Shown in pieces: positions 15,201 to 23,236 of a stretch of DNA of 64,000 nt. The stretch is from NCBI RefSeq assembly GCF_029227915.1, contig NC_079882.1, positions 7,688,001 to 7,752,000 of the forward strand, in the 5' to 3' direction. Both the position numbers and the translations under genes were made by a program. Within the stretch, counting starts at the first letter, position 1. The number at the start of each line of letters is the position of its first letter. The notes under the pieces were generated by a model. It was given only the letters and a program-made list of their open reading frames with translations, made no database searches and was not told where the DNA came from. This DNA comes from Hydractinia symbiolongicarpus. Taxonomy: Eukaryota; Cnidaria; Hydrozoa; Anthoathecata; Hydractiniidae.

Positions 15201-18200
15201 GAGCATATAATCCCTTGTGAAAGAATTCCTACAAAAATGTTAGTCAAACTCACAACTTTTTTTTCAAAATAAGAAAATATTGTATTTTTAAATTCTCTAT
15301 GCAATGTGAAAACCAATAAACTGAATTCAAAAATTAATAATATATCAATGTATAAGACCTTTGCATTTCATGCATTTCATAACATTGTAAAAAGATTAAA
15401 CAAACACGACATCCATCAAACCCAATATAATTCCATTTAACAAATTTACATTCCAGTTGTCATTGGTGTGAATCCATTGTCGCCCTCATTCAGAATATAT
15501 GTCATCCCAGTGTTTTCATCACGCATTATTTGATTAATAATGTCATGTAAACTATTGTCTGATTTGTAAAATATTCCCGCACTTCTTCGAACTTCTTCAA
15601 AGGAGAAAGTGGCAGGCATGACAGTAGCATTTTTAGATGAGCACAAGTGAAGCCATATATCAGAAGATTTTACAATTGGCTCTTCCCTTAAATCTTCATC
15701 TCGGCTCACAACTAGTTCGGCGAGTGATGGATTATTAAAAACGGCATTCTCAATGTAAAATGAACCTGCTGAAAAAACATGCGGGTGGACTGTGTGGTCT
15801 TCAGAACTAGTGCACAACTTAATCCAGAAATCTTTAGAATACATAAGACCAGTGTTAGGAGGTCCATACATATCAAATACACATTCTTCTAACTCGAATT
15901 GGGAAGTTCTTTCTTTATTATACATATAAAACACAGCAAGCTCATCTGTATCATTTACAATAAGACCAACTTGATTAATAAAATCCAAGTCATCATAACA
16001 GACATCAACAGACTTGTATCCTATGCCAGAGTTTTGCAAAAATACTGATATGCACTCTGAATCGCAATAAGATTTGTTTCCTTGTGTCTAAACAATCAAT
16101 GGGTAAGGGTTAGTCACCCTTACCCTCAAACTACAAAGAAAACCAGAAAAGCACTTACAGTTACACTTGAAGAGAAGTTTTTGGATAAGCCAAGTGAGTT
16201 ATGTTGAGTTGCAACTAAAAAAAAAAAAGGAAATAATCTTATCATGTTTGCACAAAATGTAAAATTATGTAAATTAGGGGTCCTTCAATTACTTTGTGCT
16301 ATTTATGAATAAACTTTTTTGTACAAATTTTTTTGTACAAAAGGACCTGGTATGCAAATTGTATTTAAAATCTAGGAGGTCGAATATAAGCTTCCGCGTG
16401 CATGCAACTCGTATAAATAATTACTTTCATACCAGACCATTGTTTTCCAAAAATAATTGCATCAGAGGGAAGTTTATTGTTCAAATAACAATAACCTGTG
16501 TGTGACAATATTGAGAATACTTTTGGCATGAAAAATAAACTTTACTGTATTATCTTTTTTTACCTTGAAGGAATAAAAATACCTTAAATTTTCACAAAAC
16601 GAAGTAAATACATTGACTCTTACATACATGGCTTTAAAACAATCTATTTTTGTATAACTGTAACTTGCGTAAATAATTTGGGCACAAATTTGAAAGACTT
16701 AGAAAAATTAAAATACACTTTATTGTTACAATTTCCTCCTACATTATGATTATAATATATAATATATATCATATATTATATGATGGTCAAATACGCTTCC
16801 TAGCTAAAATGTATTGTAATACTGCAAGCAAGACTGTTGCTAAATAGACCAATGTATAGGGAAAATACAAAATAAAAAATTAATTACTTTAATGTATGTG
16901 TAAAGCGAAAATACAATATACGCTTGTTCTAATACTCTTTTCTGTTGTAGACACAGTAATTGAAGAATTATAATTGGGACGCAAAGTGTTGCATGCCTAG
17001 CCTCCTTATTGACCAGAGTGCTAGAACGGCATTGTATATATATCACATTTTTAAATTGGAACAGCTGGAACAACGTCGAGATGCACATGCAAGTCTTGTT
17101 TTTTAAACTTATGCTGCAACAGTTTTTCTTAAAGTTTTGTTAAGAAAAAATATCAAAATAAAATGTTCAGAAGCATGTTTTTTAAAAATGAGTCTGTTAT
17201 TTTACCAACAAAATATACAATTTTAAACAATTTAATTTTTTGACAGTTTTTAATAGGCGAATAAAACTTATTTAACAATCTTTTTAACATACATATTTTT
17301 TACATGATTCACAACGAATGCCAAAAATTGCCCAAAAATTTATTTTTGCCTGATTTTGAGTAAAATCCAAAAATATCAGAAAATCAGATTAATCACATGT
17401 TCAAAATTTATGGAATGGTTTCCGTTGATGAAATAAAGTTGTGTTGTAAGCTTAAGTTCAAGGATAATCCTAATCGAAGTTATTATATTTCCCCAATCAT
17501 AAGGATTTTATAGAGATATTTAGGTGTAGTTTTGAGTAACAGCCGATATCTAAGCCTCTTAGAGGAAGTGGATTCCAATTTTTAGTTAGGAGGAATGTTT
17601 ATCTAGTATTTGCTTCACAAATTTTTATCAGAAAAAAAATAAATTTAACATCAAAGAACTTTGGCATTGAATTTCGCAGTTTCAAGCCTAAGCAGTTATT
17701 TTGGTGTTCCCAGGGTACAAGGTTTATGTTTAAGTCAGGCAGTCAGTTAGTCGGGATTTTATTTTTTTTTCATTTTCAAAGGATGCCTATCTATAAAGTG
17801 GCCAGTCATGAAGCAAACACTCAGGAAGACAATTTTTTGCACTAAATTGAATTTTTTACTGTAAATGGCGCCGTAGATTAGTGGTTATATAGCTCTCGTA
17901 CTCCGTGAGAGAAACCGGGGTTCGATTCCTCTTGACGGCAATTCAACATGGGTGAGTGAATGTTACCATAGCCCCGGGTTAACCCAAGCCATGTGAGGAA
18001 AATTGGGAAGATGGCACACTGTGTGGTCCATTGGATGTTGCCAGGAGTTGTCTAGTAGAGCGCAGGCCCTAATTGGGTCTGCGTAGCTCAAAATGAGCAT
18101 TAAATACTCTAGGACTCTCCATCTAAGCCATGGTCCCTCCTGGAAATAATAGACAGCAGGCCTTGCCATGAGCAAATAACCTCACGAGCAATTAATTGCT

Positions 18201-19081
18201 CGCGTCAGAGTGTCTACGCGAGCAATTTTGCTCATCATATTTTTCGCTAAAAAAACTTTACATTTAGTCTTTCAGGGCACACACCTAAAACGTCCACCAC
18301 ATTTCCAGTTTGGTCAGACATGTCCGTAGCTCGTTTTAAACTTTCGTCGGTTAAACGTTCGATAGAAAACGTTCGATAGATTTCCGTCTTGGTCAGACAC
18401 TTTTAGATCTCAGAATTATTGGATAGTCCTGATCCTTTAAATCCACAAGCAAGCATTCATAGCCAACCTGACCATCCTAGCTAATTCACCTAATCCTGAC
18501 TTAGTTAAAAAACTACGTAGACATAAATCTCTTTTGCCCGGCCCCTTCGTCGTTGGTAACCAGGTCTTACACAAGAAATCCAGCCATGCAGTTCTGAACT
18601 AATGCGGAGGTGAACGCTGACGGAGCACGGATGAGCAAGTCTGCAAAACTGCACTTACAGGCGGAACAGACATTTTATCATGGATTTTATTGTAGATAAT
18701 TTCTTCATTTGACAAAACAATTGAAAACAATAGCAGGTCCAAATTTAATGGATTATTTTCTTTATGCCGCAACTGTTATTCAAACAATTTTAAAAACGAA
18801 ACCCACATGTGGTATAATTTTTTTCTGTATAAATTTTATGTACCTGACCTGTACACATTAAAAAGAGATTTTATTTATTAGTTTTATTTAAACCATGTGG
18901 ATAAAATTTTTTTTTAATTTGAAAATGAAGCATATTTTTTCCTGTTTGCTTGTAATAACCTGAGAAACGAGCATTTACGCGAGCACTATGCAGGCGCGAG
19001 CAATTGCTCGCGACTCATGGCAAGGCCTGAGACAGGGTATATCCCTCAATATTTGTGAAGCTAGCCATGTAAAATATGCAC

Positions 19082-19118
<37 letters not shown>

Positions 19119-20734
19119 ATGCTCCCAAGAAAGTGAACATTATAGAAATAGAATGACAACAAAAAATATTCATCAATAATATCATATTTTTCTAATACTT
19201 TTTTCTAACCATTCAACAGCTTTTTCAGCACCAACAAATATACATTATTCTATAGTTTTTAGTGCTAGATCAAAAATAAGACTTTAAGTGATCAACCAAT
19301 CATTGTTTATTATTGCACATGAAATGTATATATAGGAATTAAAAAAAGAAATGAAATATACTCAATGCATCCTATTTCGAAAAAGCTATTCCGTAATTTT
19401 GATTGATGTCGTAATTTTGATTGATGTCGCAATCAATCGAAAGTGTTCCTTCTTTGAATGTTTTCAAAAAGGATGTAATGTGTTAATTTAAATTTTAAAG
19501 GGCCTATGCTCCAATGCGTGCCATACAAAGTCGTGCGGTCAAGCCTTGCCTTATTTGGATATATGTCTCAGTCTCCAGAGGTTGTCTTTCGGCGCTGTAG
19601 TTCTGGTTCGGACTCTGAGGGTTCAAGCTAGCTAGACAGAGGGGCAGAATAATGAATAATGCAATTTCCGGCAGGGTAAACCTGAGGTGCAGACAACAGT
19701 ATACTGAGATACAAATTCCTTTAGCCTTTATGATGTCAAAGCCTCCTTGATTCATAGCAGTTTACTTCTTTCCTTAATTATTAAAAGAGGAAATTACAAC
19801 AAGCAATAAAAGAAATATTATTTAAACAACGGTTAATTAAACTATCAACTGGTGTATTTTAAAATCAGTATATAATGGAGACGTCAAACAGTCAGGGAAA
19901 ACAGCAAATTGGGTTATGTAACCTTAATTAGGCTATCATCTCCTAACTAAACCATGCTGATAGCCTAATTAGGATATGAAATCATATTTTTAACTTCTGC
20001 AAAAGAAATACGCACATTTGTGGCTATATTACCAATGCTGCGCCTAACTCATTAAAATTTCAACGAAAACAAACGACGGGTCGAGGAAATATTTACATTT
20101 ATTTAAATTCCTGCGAAAATTATCTAATTAGGATATCAAATAGCCTAATAAGGATGTCGAACGAAATGTGGTTTTTAAAATGCCGCTTGCGGAAAGACGA
20201 TGTTGTTGGAAAGAATCTCCTAGTTAAGCTATGATAAGCTTATTAGACTATGCACAAAACATTTTGCCGATTTTGGTCAATATTTTTTAGTTTCTTCGCA
20301 CAAATGCAACGGTTTTTTCAACTATAAAAGTTTTGAAATTTGGCTGCACAAAGAGTGAAATAAAGAGGCAGAAAACTCGTTGTTATTTTTTTTGCTTTTA
20401 AAAAATTTTCATACCCTAATTAGGATAGCATAGCCAAGTTAGGTTAGGAATTCCTCTCCCAATTTGCAAATAGCCTAATTAGCTAGTTTGATATCCTAAT
20501 TTGCTGTTTTCCCTGACGGTCAAAACAAAGCAAAAATCACGTTTTGTACATAAGCACTTGCACTATTTTAATACATTATATAAGGATCAAAGGTTAAAAA
20601 AATCAGTATACGTTACCTGCATATTTTCCCCTTAAGCTCTCAGTTCGCCTGGTACCAATGGTATGAAAACTTCGTGTGGATGTTAATCTGATACTTCGAT
20701 GTAGTGCACGAATTGCAGCACGCGTGGACGCCAT
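3211..20734 (-). CDS. TRAP1: TRAP1, mitochondrial HSP90 chaperone (12 exons)
   Basis: TRAP1 is an ATP-driven HSP90-family chaperone of the mitochondrial matrix. The exons, all with GT-AG borders, are 20734-20617, 16214-16159, 9776-9713, 8992-8910, 8595-8210, 8009-7900, 7773-7700, 7274-6655, 6250-6057, 5591-5351, 4347-4275 and 3339-3211. They sum to 2148 nt, or 715 aa plus stop, close to the roughly 700 aa usual for the family. Residues 1-58 are Arg/Ser/Thr-rich and poor in acids, as expected of a matrix presequence. The GHKL ATPase domain includes [11 protein letters not shown] (from R111, with catalytic Glu112 and Asn116), DFGVGM at 158 and the lid GQFGVGF at 200-206. The middle domain carries [16 protein letters not shown] at 388-403 with the ATP-contacting Arg402. 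The C-terminal dimerisation domain follows. The start ATG was chosen because it opens the presequence and its exon phase (1) matches exon 2. Introns 1 and 2 are long and full of mobile elements. Confidence 0.95.
6549..6600. repeat. 20-bp tandem repeat in a TRAP1 intron
   Basis: The unit CTCGAATTACCGCCCGCGTG occurs twice in perfect tandem, followed by a partial third copy. It is strikingly GC-rich for this AT-rich window. It lies in the intron between TRAP1 exons 8 and 9, just downstream of exon 8. Confidence 0.85.
10507..10652. repeat. 96-bp tandem duplication beside a LINE insertion
   Basis: About 47 bp beginning TTGGGATTTTACTTCAATTT is present twice, 96 bp apart, with almost no difference between copies. 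It ends about 25 bp before the first base shared by the two related LINE copies. It may be a recent slippage duplication. Confidence 0.8.
10677..13897 (+). mobile_element. Degenerate RTE-like LINE, copy 1
   Basis: This is a non-LTR retrotransposon relict antisense to the host gene TRAP1. Its 5' boundary (AGTTTAAAGGG) and its 3' end (TTAAGCCGA followed by a GAT-repeat tail) are shared with the copy at 41114-42320, which defines the element limits. Endonuclease, reverse transcriptase, a zinc-finger segment and the C-terminal region are recognisable in order but broken by frameshifts and stops. No clear target-site duplication was seen. The RTE-like assignment rests on general resemblance and the microsatellite tail and is less certain than the LINE call. 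Confidence 0.85.
10970..13870 (+). pseudogene. Broken endonuclease/reverse transcriptase ORF of the LINE
   Basis: The reading frame is split into pieces. An N-terminal endonuclease fragment lies near 10970-11120 and a second piece at 11409-11669. The reverse transcriptase fingers/palm lie at 11795-12715, with [13 protein letters not shown] and FVDLEKAFD motifs. The palm region with YADDL follows at about 12920-12950 in another frame. Around 13060-13170 there is a C-x2-C-x9-C-x2-C-x4-H-x2-C finger. A C-terminal segment (about 13630-13870) contains NWLGHLERM and [10 protein letters not shown], typical of the tail of this LINE group. Multiple frameshifts and stops make it non-functional. Confidence 0.85.
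15446..16087 (-). CDS. Candidate alternative terminal exon of TRAP1, 213 codons
   Basis: This is one long open exon ending in TAA. Its acceptor (TTTAG) places a TAG immediately upstream in frame, and the first Met in the exon is about 50 codons in, so the start must come from an upstream exon. TRAP1 exon 2 ends in phase 0 only 71 bp away. Joining exons 1-2 to this exon gives 118+56+642 nt, or 271 aa with the TRAP1 presequence. I do not recognise the domain. It has two related segments, [10 protein letters not shown] and [10 protein letters not shown], each followed by an FS...F-Y stretch, suggesting a duplicated unit of about 45 residues. It is acidic overall with no obvious membrane segment. 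Alternatives are a nested gene with an unseen first exon or a decaying host-captured ORF. Confidence 0.6.
   Translation of the reverse strand, partial: TQGNKSYCDSECISVFLQNSGIGYKSVDVCYDDLDFINQVGLIVNDTDELAVFYMYNKERTSQFELEECVFDMYGPPNTGLMYSKDFWIKLCTSSEDHTVHPHVFSAGSFYIENAVFNNPSLAELVVSRDEDLREEPIVKSSDIWLHLCSSKNATVMPATFSFEEVRRSAGIFYKSDNSLHDIINQIMRDENTGMTYILNEGDNGFTPMTTGM
17280..17565. repeat. Dispersed repeat fragment related to the MITE at 61314
   Basis: This segment aligns with about 61610-61890. Shared blocks include AATTGCCNNAAAATT, AAAGTTGTGTTG, GGATAATCCTAA, GAGTTATTATAT-like and GCCTCT. The terminal CCCTATTC repeats and TTAA duplications found at the other copy are absent here, so it looks like an old internal remnant of the same family inside TRAP1 intron 1. 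Confidence 0.7.
17870..17940 (+). other. tRNA-like head of the SINE (not a tRNA gene)
   Basis: The sequence folds roughly as a tRNA. GCCGT pairs with ACGGC at the ends, and an anticodon arm TCTCG/TGAGA encloses a 7-nt loop with CTC at the anticodon position (Glu). The T-arm contains the B box. Position 33 is A instead of the universal U, and the acceptor stem has mismatches. It is therefore read as the RNA polymerase III promoter of a SINE. Confidence 0.65.
18157..19029. mobile_element. Non-autonomous DNA transposon with 16-bp terminal inverted repeats
   Basis: Terminal inverted repeats CAGGCCTTGCCATGAG are perfect over 16 bp and flanked by AGACAG on both sides, a 6-bp target duplication. 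Subterminal GAGCAATT/AATTGCTCGCG palindromes lie near both ends. No transposase ORF is present. The CAGG start resembles hAT-type ends, and a 6-bp duplication is unusual for classic 8-bp hAT elements. It sits inside the SINE, so it is the younger insertion. Confidence 0.85.
19081..19119. repeat. (ATCT)n microsatellite, tail of the SINE
   Basis: About nine tandem ATCT units directly follow the SINE body, which is why it is read as the 3' tail of that element. Confidence 0.85.
19891..20517. mobile_element. 627-bp MITE with CCTAATTAGG subterminal repeats
   Basis: The ends are inverted repeats beginning GTCAGGGAAAACAGCAAATT, perfect over about 20 bp. Roughly eight variants of GCCTAATTAGGATA occur inside, concentrated near the two ends and in both orientations. 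There is no coding capacity. Flanks GTCAAACA and GGTCAAAA are similar but not an exact target duplication. It lies in TRAP1 intron 1, about 100 bp from exon 1. Confidence 0.8.
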
Positions 20735-22160
20735 GTTTTCTATTTAGAAAATCATCCGTGGGAGAGAAGTATGTCTGCGATCTCCATCGGTGATGGTACA
20801 CAGTATTTTATATCCTTTGTTTTCGAAAAACATAAACATTCAGTTTTTTTAAGAACATTGACTAAAAATCAAGAAGCTACTTAGGGAGACTCACTATGTG
20901 TATGTGTAGTAAAGGTATACTGACGTTTAGATTTACTCCCTCTCCCCGTTCCCCAAACTTAATAATCTAATAAAAAATGACAAGGTATTCTTTATTCCTG
21001 AAATCACAATGACTGCGCATGCGGTTTTGTGGAGTTGCACAACTAATAAATTCTCTCTAAAAATATTTTACAACACGACATATATAAACATAAAAAATTC
21101 AACACTTTCATCCCTAACGTCCGACTTTTAAGTGAAAAATTTAGTAAGAACAGTAGGTTTTATTGTTTTTTTTCCAAAGCTCATAAAGCATCATACCCCC
21201 TTCCCTTTCCAAGACATTTGGGCGGACTATATGTCGTGTCGCTTTTTTTGGAAAATCAGAGCTCCTCGAATTCCAAAAATCCGCCCAATGTGCTCACGAT
21301 GTAAGCATGTACAACTTAATCAATTTGACGTCAACCTAGTTAGTAGAATTATGCTAGGATGATTGACCACACCTCTTGTGCAATAAAGAAATATTTTTTT
21401 AAATCTAAATACGCTGTACAGAAACATGTCAGCACAGTCCATCACCTTTTGATCAAAATTTTAGCGTGCAAAAAAAAACAGTTTTTGTTAGAACAATAAA
21501 TTTATTAAAATATAATTTATCTATGCTACAATTCAGTATATTACAAAAATAACATATTAACCATCCTCGTTCCCAGACCTCCTTTCTGGATACGTCTACG
21601 GGTCGGCGCCGTCAGGATTCTCAGATTCAAAAGACCTTGGTAATGAGGTTGGATATAAGCTACAAACCATTGCACTTAACTGTTGACAAAAAAATAACTC
21701 CCTGGCAAAGTTTGAAAAGCTACATGAATATAAGGAGGAAGAGTGACTCTGAGTCAAAGTTGATAGAGCTTGCGAGTTTTTACCGTCACAGTATCGGAAT
21801 TAGCTACTTCCAAACAACTTAACGAGAAGTAAGACTCATAATACGGTATTCACCTTAAATATATTCACGAAACAAATGCATCCCTTTTAAAGCCTTCAAC
21901 CCTAGTAAAGCCTTCACACACCATGTAAAAAGGTTGAAAATATCACGTAATTTGAATTGAATAAAATAAATTTAAAAATATATATTAACTTTACTGGATA
22001 CCAGTAGATTTATTTACCGCAAACGTTTTTCGGTAGAAGTGGAATGTCTATAAGAACACCTGCTTTGTTTTTCGAGGAAACGGGAAAACGAAAGTGTATT
22101 TGCATGTTCTCGCGTATTTCAATGTACGTTCAGGACGGTGATGTCGTCAATACATGCACA
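20735..22160. other. Upstream region of TRAP1, no gene recognised
   Basis: This intergenic stretch separates the TRAP1 start codon from the 3' end of the next minus-strand gene and must include the TRAP1 promoter. No clear TATA box or heat-shock element was identified. A short GC-richer patch near 21560-21650 contains CATCCTCGTTCCCAGA, one example of a motif that recurs elsewhere in the window. The short ORFs here look random. Confidence 0.5.
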
Positions 22161-22544
22161 TTATTTCCTCTCGGGAGTTTTATAAATGTTCTTTTCCGAT
22201 AAAGCTCTGGTATCCATAACTTCGTTTTGATTTTTGTTATCATCAAACTCTATTGTCCAACCAGTGGACCTTTCAATCCATGGTGATGAAACGCCTGGTG
22301 GTACTATTATTGGTCGAAAATATCTAGAGTTCATCGTAATCCTCTGATTGTTTTCTTTTTTCTCCTTTTGTTTTTCTTCTTCAACTTCCATGCACTTTTT
22401 CTTTGCGATTTGTTCTGCGCAATCCGCGAAATCAAAATCCAATCTACGTCGCACGCGAGATGAGACTTTTATCATTTTTCGTATATGCACCTTTTTTGGA
22501 GCCGGTGGTGGTACTAAAACATCCATGTTATTGTCGTTTTCCAT
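22161..22544 (-). CDS. Small intronless protein of unknown function, 127 aa
   Basis: The ATG at 22544 is the first in-frame Met; the frame extends upstream only through non-ATG codons. I do not recognise a family with confidence. Visible features are a proline-rich N-terminus (VPPPAP near residue 12), a basic RRRLDFDF segment near residue 34 that contains an RxL cyclin-docking-type motif, a charged Lys/Glu stretch (residues 45-62) likely to be helical, and a C-terminal TPERK that fits the S/T-P-x-R/K CDK consensus. The size and the basic-RRxL-then-helix layout weakly recall CIP/KIP CDK inhibitors. The conserved FDF is fused to the RRL motif rather than separated from it, so that reading is speculative. 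The product is probably a nuclear, largely disordered protein. Confidence 0.55.
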   Translation of the reverse strand: MENDNNMDVLVPPPAPKKVHIRKMIKVSSRVRRRLDFDFADCAEQIAKKKCMEVEEEKQKEKKENNQRITMNSRYFRPIIVPPGVSSPWIERSTGWTIEFDDNKNQNEVMDTRALSEKNIYKTPERK

Positions 22545-22705
22545 GTAGATTTTAGTTTCCCTCTGCACTATAAAATGTACTTACAAAGTGTATCTGATCT
22601 TGTCCCGGCTTGTGACTTTTATTTCCAGCTCAGGAATTTCTTTCGATAAAATTATGCTAATTATTCCGATTCCACGGGCATGCCCAGTAAGAAAATTTAA
22701 ATGAG

Positions 22706-22790
22706 CCAATTAAAATGTTAGAATACTGTGTCCACACGTGACGTCATTTTAATCGTCCCATCACTCATCACAGACACATTGCTTTATAAG
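22706..22790 (-). promoter_or_regulatory. CCAAT, overlapping E-box/CRE and TTATAA upstream of the 127-aa gene
   Basis: CACGTG (22735-22740) overlaps a perfect palindromic CRE, TGACGTCA (22739-22746), about 190 bp upstream of the ATG. A CCAAT lies at 22706-22710 and a TTATAA near 22783. The sites are seen directly; their use by bHLH-zip or CREB/ATF factors is inference. Confidence 0.45.
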
Positions 22791-23236
22791 AAGCTGACAC
22801 GGTTTCGACAAAAGAATTAAATTATTAAAATATTTAAGAACACGCGCACATGAAAACGCATACCTTTTATTACTTAATATGGAAACCAGTTTTAAAAGAA
22901 TAAAAACGTACAACTGCACTCATTCTCTGTGTTCCGGAAAGATGTTTGATAAAGAAAGAGTTTGTATAAAAAACTCTCCCATGGAGAACAGAAATATATT
23001 ATAATAATTTTATAGTAAACAATAAGTTACATCATCGCAGAATATAAAAATTAAAAATGGTAGGCACAAATGTAAACAAAGAATCGGTTTCAGTTTAAAA
23101 ATTCTTAGTAAACACAGAAGACCGATTGGCTAAAAATATAGCTATATACAGTTCAAAAAATAATAATCCAAATGTACAAAGAGTATTTTATTTTAAGTTT
23201 GTTTATTTTTAGCTTTGTTTTTATCATGTGACCTAA

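Larger units (their letters stand above)
9777..16158 (-). other. TRAP1 intron 2 (6.4 kb), overview
   Basis: This intron separates the presequence exons from the ATPase exons. From high to low coordinates it holds an alternative terminal exon (16087-15446), about 1.5 kb without recognisable features, a decayed LINE in antisense orientation to TRAP1, and plain AT-rich sequence to exon 3. An (AAC)n microsatellite lies near 9656-9673. A cryptic exon-like segment at 14806-14756 has AG/GT borders but introduces a stop in the TRAP1 frame. Confidence 0.75.
17866..19120 (+). mobile_element. tRNA-Glu-like SINE, split by another element
   Basis: The head (17870-17940) is tRNA-like, with an A-box-like TAGATTAGTGG and a perfect B box GGTTCGATTCC. 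A tRNA-unrelated body follows to 18156 and resumes at 19036 after an 873-bp insertion. The 3' end is an (ATCT)n tail at about 19081-19119, typical of some SINEs. Removing the insertion leaves a continuous element of about 370 bp. The orientation is opposite to TRAP1, whose intron 1 contains it. Confidence 0.75.

Noticed and set aside
17870-17940. Genuine tRNA-Glu gene
   Set aside because: Position 33 is not U, the acceptor stem has mismatches, and it continues directly into a SINE body with an (ATCT)n tail.
19504-19755. 83-codon minus-strand ORF in a GC-richer patch of TRAP1 intron 1
   Set aside because: No known protein similarity and no A/B boxes to support a SINE; possibly an old repeat but not supportable.
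20605-20617. Alternative TRAP1 exon 1 donor 5 bp further on (AAC then GTATAC), joined straight to exon 3
   Set aside because: It would be in frame, but CAG/GTAACG is the better donor, and exon 2 at 16214-16159 then fits both phases and the family's N-terminal pattern.
21637-21822. 61-codon ORF upstream of TRAP1
   Set aside because: Length expected by chance; no splice context or recognisable motif.
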